Assembly: GCA_963835215.1 (NCBI GenBank)
Contig: CAWIES010000004.1
Coordinates: forward strand, 744,001 to 808,000
From: Roseiarcus sp963835215
GTDB lineage: Bacteria > Pseudomonadota > Alphaproteobacteria > Rhizobiales > Beijerinckiaceae
Direction: 5' to 3'
DNA: 64,000 bases
Positions within the stretch are counted from its first letter, which is position 1. The number at the start of each line of letters is the position of its first letter. The translations under genes and the position numbers were made by a program. The notes under the pieces were generated by a model that saw only the letters and a program-made list of their open reading frames with translations, made no database searches and was not told where the DNA came from. Positions 9,132 to 17,222 of the stretch are shown piece by piece.

Positions 9132-10927
9132 TCCTTGCCCACCCGGTCGGCGTCGCCGCCGAGCCCGAGGCGCGCCAGGATCGGGAACGGCAGGTCGGGG
9201 AAATGATCGGCCGGCGGCACGCCTTCGAGCGGCTCGACCCGCTCTATCAGCTCACCGGTGGTGCGCCCAGCGTTGTGGGCGGCTGTGTGGAAGCCCCCGT
9301 CTTCGGGCAAGGCCTGCGGCTCGTCGTACATCACGAGGTAAAGATACTTCGGCTTGTCCGACGGCGTAATAGCCATGAAGGTTGTGAAAACCCGGTCCTG
9401 AGAATAGCGGCCGTGGACGATCTTGTCGGCCGTGCCGGTCTTCCCACCGACGTAATAGCCTGGAATGTTTGCGAAACGCGCCGAGCCGTGGGTGGCGTTG
9501 GAGCGCATCAGATAGCGCAGCGACTCGGAGGTCTGGGCGCTGATGACCGGGCGGCTGAGGGCGAGCGCCGCATCCGCGGTGCGCGGCAGGAAGGTCGGGG
9601 TGATCAGATTGCCGCCATTGACCAGGGCGGCGACCGCCATCATCGCCTGCAGCGGCGCGACGTTGAGCCCCTGACCGAAGGCGATGGTCATGGTGTTCAA
9701 CTCGCCCCAGTGCTTGGGCACCAGCGGGTCGGCGCCTTCGGGCAACTCGGTGCGCAACCGGTCGAGCTGGCCCATCTTTCTCAGGAAAGCCTGGTGGCCT
9801 TCGACGCCGACCATCAGCGCCATGCGCGCCGCGCCGATGTTCGAGGAATGGGTGAACACTTCCGGCACGCTGAGCACTCGGTGCGTCGCCTCGAAATCGT
9901 GGATGGTGAAGTGGCCGTAGCGCAGGCTCTCGCGCGCGTCGATGTGCGAGTTGAGCGTGACCTTGCCGTCGTCGAGCGCCATGGCGATCGACAGCGCCTT
10001 GAAGGTCGAGCCCATCTCGTAGACGCCGACATTGAGACGGTTGATGCGCTCGGGGTCCTTGAAGTCGCCAGGATCGTTGGGATCGAAATCAGGCAGCGAC
10101 TCGAGCGCGATCACTTCGCCAGTGTCGACGTCGAGGATCGCTCCGGCCGCAGCCTTGGCGCGGAAGCGCTCGAGACCGGCGGCGAGTTCGTCGCGCAGCG
10201 CGTGGGTCGCCTTGATGTCGATCGACAGCCGCACCGGCTTCAGCTTCTGGGGATCGACATTGAAGCCCGCGACATGCGGGTCGGTCAGGCTCTGTTGATC
10301 GAGATATTTCTCCATGCCGGCGATGCCGATGTTGTCGGTGTCGACAAAGCCGATCACATGCGCGCCGAGCGGCCCGTTGGGATAGACGCGCTTGTTCTCG
10401 GGCAGGAAGCCGACGCCGGGCAGGCCGAGACGAAAAATCTCCTGCTGTTCCTTGGCGGTCACCTGCCGCTTGACCCAGACGAAGCCCTTTTTCGAACCGA
10501 GCCGCTCGCGCAATTCCTTCGCGTCGACGTCGGGAAGAACCGCGGTGATCAGTTCGACCGCCTCGTCCTTGTCGATGATGCGGCGCGGCTCGGCGAAGAC
10601 CGACATCGTCTTGACGTCGGTCGCGAGGATTTCGCCGTTGCGATCGAGCAGATCGGGCCGCGCGCCCGAAACCGCCTGATCGGCGGCCACCTTCAAGGTT
10701 TGCGGCGGATCATGCGAGACGCCGAGCACCACCAATTTCACGCCAATGCCGACATAGGCGGCGAGCATGGCGAGCGCGATGAAACGAATGCGCCCGCCGC
10801 TCTTGTCGAGACGGGCGGCAAAGAGGCGGCGCACGAGGGCGCCGGCGCGCGTGATCAAACCGGCGCGCCGAGGCGGGGCGTCGCTCGGCTCGGGCGCGTT
10901 GACGGCGAGGGGCAGATCATCGCTCAT
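9128..10927 (-). CDS. ftsI: septal peptidoglycan transpeptidase FtsI (PBP3)
   Basis: FtsI is the class B penicillin-binding protein that crosslinks septal peptidoglycan, anchored by a single N-terminal helix. In this 599-residue protein a basic cytoplasmic leader precedes a helix (IRFIALAMLAAYVGIGVKLV, about residues 46-65), then a pedestal domain (AVSGARPDLLDRNGEILATD) and the transpeptidase domain with the active-site SxxK in YEMGSTFKALS, SxN in THSSNIGAARM and KTG in YVGGKTGTADK. The gene lies three bases after ftsL and overlaps murE by four. Confidence 0.95.
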   Translation of the reverse strand: MSDDLPLAVNAPEPSDAPPRRAGLITRAGALVRRLFAARLDKSGGRIRFIALAMLAAYVGIGVKLVVLGVSHDPPQTLKVAADQAVSGARPDLLDRNGEILATDVKTMSVFAEPRRIIDKDEAVELITAVLPDVDAKELRERLGSKKGFVWVKRQVTAKEQQEIFRLGLPGVGFLPENKRVYPNGPLGAHVIGFVDTDNIGIAGMEKYLDQQSLTDPHVAGFNVDPQKLKPVRLSIDIKATHALRDELAAGLERFRAKAAAGAILDVDTGEVIALESLPDFDPNDPGDFKDPERINRLNVGVYEMGSTFKALSIAMALDDGKVTLNSHIDARESLRYGHFTIHDFEATHRVLSVPEVFTHSSNIGAARMALMVGVEGHQAFLRKMGQLDRLRTELPEGADPLVPKHWGELNTMTIAFGQGLNVAPLQAMMAVAALVNGGNLITPTFLPRTADAALALSRPVISAQTSESLRYLMRSNATHGSARFANIPGYYVGGKTGTADKIVHGRYSQDRVFTTFMAITPSDKPKYLYLVMYDEPQALPEDGGFHTAAHNAGRTTGELIERVEPLEGVPPADHFPDLPFPILARLGLGGDADRVGKE

Positions 10928-10930
10928 GGT

Positions 10931-11314
10931 CTACCTCACCGAAGGCGTCGCGCCGCTGAGGCCGGCGCTTGGCGTCGCGCTGTCGCCGAGCAGGCCGAGC
11001 GACTCGAGCTTGCGGCCGATCGAGTCGACCTTCGGCCCGGCTTCGGGCAGGTCGTCGGCCTTGACGATCTGGCTCAGCGCCAGCGGCTGCATGTCGAGCT
11101 GCTTGTCGGCAAGCGCCTGCAGCCGGTCGGGGCGCACGAGATGGGCGTATTCGGCGCGCAGCAGATTGATCGCGTCGCGCTCCTTGGCGATCAGATGGCG
11201 GGTTTTGACGATCTGCTCCGCCGAATAGATCGTCTGGTACTTGACCGAATAGACGTAGGCGGCCGAGCCGAGCAACGCGGCGATGGCGATCACATGCAAC
11301 AGACGCCACATCAA
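10931..11314 (-). CDS. ftsL: cell division protein FtsL
   Basis: A 127-residue bitopic protein with a short N-terminus (MMWRLLHV), one transmembrane helix (about residues 4-23) and a periplasmic heptad-rich segment (YSAEQIVKTRHLIAKERDAI), the organisation of FtsL, which forms a coiled coil with FtsB/DivIC and activates FtsWI. Primary sequence is poorly conserved in this family, so the call rests on size, topology and its exact place between rsmH and ftsI. The start overlaps the rsmH stop by four bases (ATGA). The C-terminal 40 residues are rich in Ser, Gly and Pro and look disordered. Confidence 0.88.
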   Translation of the reverse strand: MMWRLLHVIAIAALLGSAAYVYSVKYQTIYSAEQIVKTRHLIAKERDAINLLRAEYAHLVRPDRLQALADKQLDMQPLALSQIVKADDLPEAGPKVDSIGRKLESLGLLGDSATPSAGLSGATPSVR

Positions 11315-12348
11315 CCCCTCCCCGGCCGCGCAGTGGGCGGTCTGGTCAACGCCGCAAGTTCGCTGTCGCGCCCGTGCGCCGGCGCGTCGAGACGCTCGGC
11401 AAAACGCAACTTGGCCGAGCGCGCGCGCGGATTGGCGGCAAGCTCGGCCGGGCTCGGCAGGATCGGCTGGCCGGGCGCGACGCGAAAGCTCGCCGCCAGC
11501 GGCGCCGGCTCGCCGGGCAGCAGACGCGAGGCGGCGCGGCCACGGCCGGAGCGACGGGCAAGGAACAGCTTGACGATGCGATCTTCGAGCGAATGGAAAC
11601 TGACGACGGCGAGCCGGCCGCCCGGCGCGAGCAGGCGCTCAGCGGCCTCTAACCCACCCAGCAACTGGCCGAGTTCGTCGTTGACGGCGATCCGCAGCGC
11701 CTGAAAGGCGCGCGTCGCCGGATGGGTCGCTTCGCCGGGGCGCGCCGGCGCGACGCGGGCGATCATTTCCGCCAATTGCCGGGTCGACACGTAAGGCGCG
11801 CTCACGCGGTCGGCGACGATGGCGCGAGCGATGCGGCGCGAGGCGCGCTCCTCGCCGAAATAAAACAGGATGTCGGCGATTGCTCCCTCGTCCGCTTCGC
11901 GCAGAATGTCGGCGGCGCTCAGGCCCTTCGCCTCCATGCGCATGTCGAGCGGCGCATCGCGGCGCAGCGAGAAGCCACGCGTCGCCTCGTCGAGCTGCAT
12001 CGAGGAGACGCCGACGTCGAGCGCGACGCCGTCAACCGCTTCGACGCCGCAGCGGCGCGCAATCGCGTCGAGGTCGGCGAAGCGACCGTCAACCAGCGTC
12101 AGCCGGCCCACGGAAGCGGCGACGAGCCCCTGCCCTTCGGCAAGCGCGAACGGATCGCGGTCGATCGCGATCACCCGCGCGCCGCGCTCAAGCATGGCGC
12201 GCGTGTAGCCGCCCGCCCCGAAGGTGCCGTCGACATAGACGCCGCCAGCGCGCACGTTCAGCGCTTGCAGCGCTTCGGCCAGCAACACAGGCGCATGGCG
12301 GGCCAGTCCGCCGGCGGCGATTGCGTCTTCGCCGCGGCCCGCAGTCAT
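11311..12348 (-). CDS. rsmH: 16S rRNA (cytosine-1402-N4)-methyltransferase RsmH
   Basis: RsmH (MraW) methylates N4 of C1402 in the 16S rRNA P site. The protein of 345 residues starts at the ATG at 12348, which overlaps the mraZ stop by four bases, and has the family signatures HAPVLLAEAL, VDGTFGAGGYTRAMLERGA (SAM motif I), DRDPFALAEG, GVALDVGVSSMQLDEATRGF and VVSFHSLEDRIVK. In the same phase the frame stays open upstream to 12813 and includes the N-terminal half of MraZ; this is caused by the mraZ frame break and should not be read as part of RsmH. Confidence 0.95.
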   Translation of the reverse strand: MTAGRGEDAIAAGGLARHAPVLLAEALQALNVRAGGVYVDGTFGAGGYTRAMLERGARVIAIDRDPFALAEGQGLVAASVGRLTLVDGRFADLDAIARRCGVEAVDGVALDVGVSSMQLDEATRGFSLRRDAPLDMRMEAKGLSAADILREADEGAIADILFYFGEERASRRIARAIVADRVSAPYVSTRQLAEMIARVAPARPGEATHPATRAFQALRIAVNDELGQLLGGLEAAERLLAPGGRLAVVSFHSLEDRIVKLFLARRSGRGRAASRLLPGEPAPLAASFRVAPGQPILPSPAELAANPRARSAKLRFAERLDAPAHGRDSELAALTRPPTARPGRG

Positions 12349-12813
12349 TCTCGCTCCTCCCGCGCCGTGCCGGCGCCGATTGCCGCCCGCAGTCGCCGCG
12401 CTCGAGCTTTGGCCTCCTCGAAATGCGCCGCGAACCGTTTGGGCTCCCAAATCTGAAACTTGTGGCCGAGGCCGACGAAGGTCGCCTCGTCCTGCAGGCC
12501 GAGCAAAGCGCGCAGGCGCTCGCCCAGAACAATGCGCCCCTCCGAATCGGGGCGCAGAATCTCGCTGGAACCCAGCAACGCCGCGGAGAGATCCTCCCGC
12601 GCGGGCGAATAGGGCGGCATCGAATTCGAGCAGCGCGTTGATCTCCCGCAGCAGCGCCAGGCCGCCGCAGTCGAGCGCCGGCGCGTCGAGCGCGGGATGG
12701 ACGAGCACGCCCTCGAATCCGTCCCTCGCCAGCACGGCGCGAAACGCCGCCGGCGCCGAAATGCGCCCCTTGGCGTCGAAGCGATTGACGAAATGGGAGA
12801 GGAAAAGGTCCAT
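12345..12813 (-). pseudogene. mraZ: MraZ transcriptional regulator, interrupted by a +1 frame change
   Basis: MraZ is the DNA-binding regulator at the head of the division cluster. The N-terminal half is read from the ATG at 12813 (FLSHFVNRFDAKGRISAPAA, then DAPALDCGGLALLREI), and the C-terminal half continues in the next frame from about 12617 (PPYSPAREDLSAALLG, ILRPDSEGRIVLGE, FVGLGHKFQIWEPKRF) to a stop at 12345. The switch lies in GAATTCGATGCC around 12615-12624 and behaves as one extra base; with it removed the product would have 155 residues, normal for the family. A Shine-Dalgarno run GGGAAAGG precedes the 12813 start. No ribosome site precedes the internal ATG at 12620. Either a sequencing indel or a true mutation; the protein sequence is otherwise well conserved, which favours the former. 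Confidence 0.85.
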
Positions 12814-12856
12814 ACGCGCCCTTTCCCGCGAGGCCGCGCGTCTGCGCAGCCGACGC

Positions 12857-12876
12857 CGGCGCGCCTTGGCGCGCCG
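12857..12876 (-). promoter_or_regulatory. GC-rich inverted repeat in the mraZ leader
   Basis: CGGCGCGCC and GGCGCGCCG face each other around a central TT, a perfect nine-base inverted repeat containing two AscI-type octamers. It lies 44 bases upstream of the mraZ start and downstream of the MraZ boxes. No T-run follows on the mraZ strand, so it is not a normal terminator; it could fold in the leader RNA or be a chance product of high GC. Confidence 0.35.
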
Positions 12877-12904
12877 CCGACAGCCCGGAATGGCGGTCGC
12901 TAGG

Positions 12905-12939
12905 CGGGATGTCTTGGGTTATCATGGGACACTATGGGG
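12905..12939 (+). promoter_or_regulatory. MraZ operator array: four TGGGN-type boxes with a 10-bp period
   Basis: On the plus strand CGGGA (12905-12909), TGGGT (12915-12919), TGGGA (12925-12929) and TGGGG (12935-12939) lie exactly ten bases apart, separated by five-base spacers. Direct TGGGN repeats with five-base spacers upstream of mraZ are the known binding pattern of E. coli MraZ. The array starts 92 bases upstream of the mraZ start. The boxes read on the strand opposite to mraZ, which should be kept in mind; the first box is degenerate. They also lie 142 bases upstream of the divergent SIMPL gene and could affect it. Confidence 0.75.
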
Positions 12940-13080
12940 GTCAACGAGGTTCCGGCCGCGCGGACCACCTGAGGCCCCGCTTCGGCCATTAGGGGTTGTT
13001 AGGGTTAAGACTCGGTTAGAAAATAAGAGTCCGTGCGCTCCGCCCGAGTCGGACCCGCGCGCGGCTGGAGGAGCGTCCTG

Positions 13081-13776
13081 ATGAGATTCATTGCCGTCAT
13101 TCTCTCGTCCCTCCTTGCCCTCGGCGTCGTCGAGGCGTCGGCGCAGGAACGCGCGCCGGCGACTGTGACGGTCGCGGGCGAAGCGAGCGAGGAGGCGCGG
13201 CCGGACGTTGCGTGGCTCAGCCTGACGATCCGCGACCAGAAGCCGACCGCCGCTGAGGCATCCAGCGAAAATGCGCACCGCGCCAATGGCGTGATCGCCG
13301 CGCTGGCCGCCGCCGGCGTCGAGGCCAAGGACATCGTAACCGCTGGCCTCGCCCTCGATCCGGTGTGGAGCGGCCAGAATTCGCCCCGCAGCGTCGTCGC
13401 CTTCGAGGCGACCAATCGCCTCTCGGTGCGGGTGCAGCCGGTCGACAAGGCCGGCCCGCTGCTTGCCCAGGCGGTGGCCGCCGGGGCCGAATATGACGGC
13501 GTCGGCTTCGACCTTTCCGACCGCGAGACGCGGCAGGACGCGCTGCGGGGCAAGGCGGTGGAGAACGCGGCCCGTCGCGCCGCGCTCTACGCAGGCGGCG
13601 CGGCGATGAAGCTTGGGGCGTTGCAGTCGATAAGCGCGGAGGCCGCGCAGCCGGTCTTCCGCCCTCTCGCCAAGACCTTCGCCGTCGCCGGCGCGCCAAC
13701 GCCGCCGCCGATCGAGCCCGGCCCGATCACGCTCAGCGAAAGCGTCACCGCGACGTGGACGCTGGTCGCGCAATAG
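13081..13776 (+). CDS. SIMPL (DUF541) domain periplasmic protein
   Basis: A secreted protein of 231 residues with a signal peptide (about residues 1-20, ending in EASAQE). The mature part begins ATVTVAGEASEEARPDVAWL, the conserved opening of the SIMPL/DUF541 fold, and continues with KDIVTAGLALDPVW and ATNRLSVRVQPVDKAGPLL. Members are periplasmic or outer-membrane associated proteins of uncertain role; BP26 of Brucella forms channel-like oligomers. The ATG at 13081 is chosen over an upstream in-frame ATG because it is preceded by GGAGGAG and starts exactly at the signal peptide. It is divergent from mraZ and convergent with queC, 12 bases away. Confidence 0.85.
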   Translation: MRFIAVILSSLLALGVVEASAQERAPATVTVAGEASEEARPDVAWLSLTIRDQKPTAAEASSENAHRANGVIAALAAAGVEAKDIVTAGLALDPVWSGQNSPRSVVAFEATNRLSVRVQPVDKAGPLLAQAVAAGAEYDGVGFDLSDRETRQDALRGKAVENAARRAALYAGGAAMKLGALQSISAEAAQPVFRPLAKTFAVAGAPTPPPIEPGPITLSESVTATWTLVAQ

Positions 13777-13788
13777 ACGCCGACGTCA

Positions 13789-14490
13789 TCAGCCCCCGGC
13801 GCGGAACGCCGCGTAGCCGGACGCGCGAAGCTTGCAGGCGGGGCATTCGCCGCAGCCCCAGCCCCATTCGTGACGATGTGAGCGGTCGCCCTCGTAGCAG
13901 GTGTGTGTCTCTTCGCGCACGATGTCGACGAGGGTCTCGCCGCCGAGCTCACGCGCCAGACGCCAGCTCGCCGCCTTGTCGATCCACATCAGCGGCGTCT
14001 CGATCACGAACTGCGTCGCCATGCCGAGATTGAGCGCAACGCCGAGCGCCTTGATCGTCTCATTGCGGCAATCGGGATAGCCGGAGAAGTCGGTCTGGCA
14101 CATGCCGGCGACCAGGGTTTGCACGCCGCGCCGATAGGCGAGCGCGGCGGCGAAGGTCAGGAACAGGAGATTGCGCCCGGGCACGAACGTGTTGGGCAGG
14201 CCGTCGGCGCGCGTGGCGATGGCGACGTCGCTGGTCATCGCGCTGTCGGAAATCTCGGCGAGCGTCGCGAGATCAAGGCGGTGATCCTCGCCGAGCCGCC
14301 CCGCCCAGCGCGGAAACGCTTGCATGAGCGCGGCGCGTACACGCGGGCGCACATCGAGTTCGATCCGATTGCGCTGGCGATAGTCGAAGCCGACCGTCTC
14401 GACGCGCTCGAAGCGCTCGAGCGCCCAGGCGAGGCAAGTCGTCGAGTCCTGGCCGCCGGAAAACAACACCAGCGCGTTTTGCTCAGTCAC
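13789..14490 (-). CDS. queC: 7-cyano-7-deazaguanine synthase QueC
   Basis: QueC converts 7-carboxy-7-deazaguanine to preQ0 with ATP and ammonia, a step in queuosine synthesis. The 233-residue protein opens with ALVLFSGGQDSTTCLAWAL (PP-loop, about residues 6-24), has NLLFLTFAAALAYRRG and MCQTDFSGYPDCR, and ends with the zinc-binding cysteines in HTCYEGD and CGECPACKLR. All four expected cysteines are present. No other queuosine gene and no preQ1 riboswitch is visible nearby. Confidence 0.96.
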   Translation of the reverse strand: MTEQNALVLFSGGQDSTTCLAWALERFERVETVGFDYRQRNRIELDVRPRVRAALMQAFPRWAGRLGEDHRLDLATLAEISDSAMTSDVAIATRADGLPNTFVPGRNLLFLTFAAALAYRRGVQTLVAGMCQTDFSGYPDCRNETIKALGVALNLGMATQFVIETPLMWIDKAASWRLARELGGETLVDIVREETHTCYEGDRSHRHEWGWGCGECPACKLRASGYAAFRAGG

Positions 14491-14556
14491 GTTCTTAGCT
14501 TCCTTCCTCGCGCCGTCGTCCTAGACAATCGCGCGCGATTGCGAAAGGCTGGCCCG

Positions 14557-14877
14557 ATGTCCGCGCTGATCGGGTTCGCCATGGATTTCGAGAGCTTTCG
14601 CGCTTCGCTCGCCGCCGCCACGCCGCCGCCTAGCCTCGGGCCGGCGCTCGACGCGCTGTGGTTTGAGGCCAAGGGCGACTGGGAGCGCGCCCACACGCTG
14701 GCGCAGGCCGATGAGGGCGGCGCTGGCGACTGGGTCCACGCCTACCTCCATCGCAAGGAGGGCGATGCGAGCAACGCGGCCTACTGGTACCGCCGCGCCG
14801 GCAAGCCGGCGAGCCGCACTTCCCTTGCCGACGAATGGACGCAAATCGTCACGGCGCTGCTGGCCCAAGGGCGCTGA
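14557..14877 (+). CDS. conserved hypothetical protein, about 106 residues
   Basis: A small acidic protein with no signal peptide or membrane segment. Recognisable blocks are ALDALWFEAKGDWERAHTLA and WVHAYLHRKEGDASNAAYWY, a pattern I associate with a conserved hypothetical family in proteobacteria whose repeats look TPR-like; no function is known to me. The ATG at 14557 has AAAGG eight bases upstream; an in-frame ATG at 14581 (MDFESFRASLAAA) would also fit and may be the family start. It is divergent from queC, 66 bases away, and convergent with the aldolase gene. Confidence 0.65.
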   Translation: MSALIGFAMDFESFRASLAAATPPPSLGPALDALWFEAKGDWERAHTLAQADEGGAGDWVHAYLHRKEGDASNAAYWYRRAGKPASRTSLADEWTQIVTALLAQGR

Positions 14878-14886
14878 AACGCGACA

Positions 14887-14911
14887 GGCCGCGCCCTTCA
14901 GGAGCGCGGCC
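14887..14911. terminator. possible bidirectional terminator hairpin between convergent genes
   Basis: GGCCGCGC (14887-14894) and GCGCGGCC (14904-14911) form a perfect eight-base stem with a nine-base loop. It sits in the 61 bases between the convergent small gene and fba. There is no T-run on either side, so it is at best a non-canonical terminator. Confidence 0.35.
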
Positions 14912-14938
14912 CGCAAGCTCGAAGCGTCCGTAGACGCG

Positions 14939-16006
14939 TCAGCCGAACTTCGGATCGAGCTCGCCGCTCGCGTAACGCTTGGCCATTTCGGCGGTCGTCA
15001 GGACGCGCTTGATCTTCGAGGCCTGGCCGCTGGTCTTGAACTGGTCGAAGCGCAGCTTGCAGACCTTGATCATCGCATCGACCGCCGGCTTCAGGTATTT
15101 GCGCGGGTCGAACTCGTCCGGATGCTCGGTTAGCACGCGGCGGATCTGGCCGGTGATCGCCATGCGGTTGTCGGTGTCGATGTTGATCTTGCGCACGCCG
15201 TGCTTGATGCCGCGCTGGATTTCCTCGATCGGCACGCCGTAGGTCTGCGGCATCTTGCCGCCGAACTTGTTGATGATGTCCTGCAGGTCCTGCGGCACCG
15301 ACGAGGAGCCGTGCATGACGAGATGGGTGTTGGGCAGCTTCTTGTTGATCTCCTCGATGACGTTCATCGCCAGGATGTCGCCAGTCGGCTTGCGCGAAAA
15401 CTTGTAGGCGCCATGCGAAGTGCCCATGGCGACGGCGAGCGCGTCGACCTTGGTCTCGCGCACGAACTTGACCGCTTCGTCGGGGTTGGTGAGGAGCTGG
15501 TCGTGGCTGAGCGTCCCCTCGGCGCCGTGACCGTCCTCCTTGTCGCCCTTGCCGGTCTCAAGCGAGCCGAGCACGCCGAGCTCGCCCTCGACCGAAACGC
15601 CGCCGAGGTGCGCCATGTCAGTGACCGTCTTGGTGACGCCCACGTTGTAGGCCCAGTCAGCCGGGGTCTTACCGTCGGCTTTGAGCGAGCCGTCCATCAT
15701 CACCGAGGTGAAATCAGCTTGCATCGCGGTGACGCAGGTCGCCGGCCCGTTGCCGTGATCGAGATGCACGCAGATCGGGATCTGCGGATACATTTCCGTC
15801 AGCGCATCCATCATGTGGCGTAGCATGACGTCGTTGGCGTAGGAGCGCGCGCCGCGCGAAGCCTGAATGATGACAGGAGCGTCAAGCGCGCTCGCCGCCT
15901 CGCCGATCGCCAGCGCCTGTTCCATGTTGTTGATGTTGAAGGCCGGCACGCCATAGCCGTGTTCGGCGGCGTGGTCGAGCAACTGGCGTAACGTGATGCG
16001 GGCCAT
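14939..16006 (-). CDS. fba: class II fructose-1,6-bisphosphate aldolase (Calvin-cycle subtype)
   Basis: Catalyses reversible cleavage of fructose-1,6-bisphosphate to the two triose phosphates, using zinc. The 355-residue protein shows GVPAFNINNMEQALAI, the zinc-ligand motif VHLDHGNG, MMDGSLKADGKTP, SVEGELGVLGSLETG, and the C-terminal MHGSSSVPQ and KINIDTDNRMA. The length and sequence match the Calvin-cycle subtype (CbbA-like) used in alphaproteobacteria for central metabolism. It is followed upstream on the same strand by pgk and gap. Confidence 0.94.
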   Translation of the reverse strand: MARITLRQLLDHAAEHGYGVPAFNINNMEQALAIGEAASALDAPVIIQASRGARSYANDVMLRHMMDALTEMYPQIPICVHLDHGNGPATCVTAMQADFTSVMMDGSLKADGKTPADWAYNVGVTKTVTDMAHLGGVSVEGELGVLGSLETGKGDKEDGHGAEGTLSHDQLLTNPDEAVKFVRETKVDALAVAMGTSHGAYKFSRKPTGDILAMNVIEEINKKLPNTHLVMHGSSSVPQDLQDIINKFGGKMPQTYGVPIEEIQRGIKHGVRKINIDTDNRMAITGQIRRVLTEHPDEFDPRKYLKPAVDAMIKVCKLRFDQFKTSGQASKIKRVLTTAEMAKRYASGELDPKFG

Positions 16007-16025
16007 TGACGTCTCTCCAATCAGA

Positions 16026-17222
16026 CTATTTTACGCGCAGGGCTTCGACGCCAGGCAGCGCCTTGCCCTCCATCCACTCAAGAAAGGCGCCGCCGGCGGT
16101 CGAAACATAGGTGAACTTGTCGGCGACCCCGGCCGCATTGAGCGCGGCGACTGTGTCGCCGCCTCCGGCCACCGACTTCAGCTTGCCATCGCCGGTCAGG
16201 AAGGCGGCGGTCTTGGCGATCTGCATCGTCGCGGCGTCGAAGGGCGGCGTCTCGAAGGCGCCGAACGGGCCGTTCCACACCAGCGTCTTGGCGCCCTTGA
16301 GAGCGCCCTCAACGGCGACGATCGATTTGGGCCCGATGTCGAGCATCATCTCGTCCTCGGCGACGTGATCGACGTCGACGAAGCGCGATGGCGCATGGGC
16401 CTTGAATTCCTTGGCGACGGTCGCATCGACCGGCAGCACGATCTGGCAGCCGGCGGCGCTCGCCGTCGCGAGAATTTCGCGCGCGGTGCCCGCGAGGTCC
16501 TTCTCGCACAGCGACTTGCCGACCCCCTTGCCCTGAGCGAACAGGAAGGTGTTGGCCATGCCGCCGCCGATGATCAGGATGTTGACCTTCTTGACCAGAT
16601 TGCCGAGCAGTTCGAGCTTGCCCGACACTTTGGCGCCGCCAACGATCGCCGCTAGCGGGCGAACCGGCGAGCCGAGCGCGAGTGTCAGCGCGTCGAGCTC
16701 CATCTGCATCGCCCGCCCGGCGTAGGCCGGCATATGGTGGGCGACGCCCTCGGTCGAAGCGTGGGCGCGGTGAGCGGCGGAGAAGGCGTCATTGACATAG
16801 ATGTCGCCGAGCTTGGCGAGTTCGGCGACGAAGCCCGGCTCGTTCTTCTCTTCGGCGTCGTAGAAGCGGGTGTTCTCGAGCACGAGGATGTCGCCGTTGT
16901 TCATCGCCGCGATCGCCTTGGCGGCGCGCTCGCCGATGCAGTCGGGGGCGAAGGCGACCGGGCGTTTGATCACTTGGGCAACCGCCTTGGCGACCGGCTC
17001 GAGCGTGTAGGCGAGGTCCACCTTGCCCTTGGGGCGACCAAGATGGGCGAGGATGATGACCTTGCCGCCCTTGTCGGCGATCTCGAGGATCGTCGCCGCG
17101 ACGCGCTCGATGCGCGTTGCGTCGGTGACCCGGCCGTTTTCGATCGGAACGTTGAGATCGACGCGCAGCAGAACGCGCTTACCCTTGAGATCGGCGGAAT
17201 CGAGCGTGCGGAAAGCGGACAT
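16026..17222 (-). CDS. pgk: phosphoglycerate kinase
   Basis: Transfers phosphate between 1,3-bisphosphoglycerate and ADP. The 398-residue protein starts at the ATG at 17222 (MSAFRTLDSADLKGKRVLLR), with the N-domain motif RVDLNVPIENGRVTD, HLGRPKG, ENTRFYDAEEKN, NDAFSAAHRAHAS, and the C-domain GGAKVSGKLE and VWNGPFGAFE near the ATP site. The final part ends VSTAGGAFLEWMEGK, as expected. The frame extends a little upstream without family similarity. It lies between gap and fba, an arrangement common in alphaproteobacteria. Confidence 0.95.
   Translation of the reverse strand: MSAFRTLDSADLKGKRVLLRVDLNVPIENGRVTDATRIERVAATILEIADKGGKVIILAHLGRPKGKVDLAYTLEPVAKAVAQVIKRPVAFAPDCIGERAAKAIAAMNNGDILVLENTRFYDAEEKNEPGFVAELAKLGDIYVNDAFSAAHRAHASTEGVAHHMPAYAGRAMQMELDALTLALGSPVRPLAAIVGGAKVSGKLELLGNLVKKVNILIIGGGMANTFLFAQGKGVGKSLCEKDLAGTAREILATASAAGCQIVLPVDATVAKEFKAHAPSRFVDVDHVAEDEMMLDIGPKSIVAVEGALKGAKTLVWNGPFGAFETPPFDAATMQIAKTAAFLTGDGKLKSVAGGGDTVAALNAAGVADKFTYVSTAGGAFLEWMEGKALPGVEALRVK

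Noticed and set aside
11311..12813. A single 500-residue protein joining MraZ and RsmH
   Set aside because: The second half of MraZ is present in another frame and RsmH has its own coupled start at 12348, so the long frame is a by-product of one base.
12989..13004. Telomere-like TTAGGG twice with ten-base spacing
   Set aside because: Two copies only, in a bacterial promoter region; most likely chance or promoter-related sequence of the SIMPL gene.
14491..14556. preQ1 riboswitch before queC
   Set aside because: The 66-base spacer shows no pseudoknot-like C-rich/A-rich arrangement.
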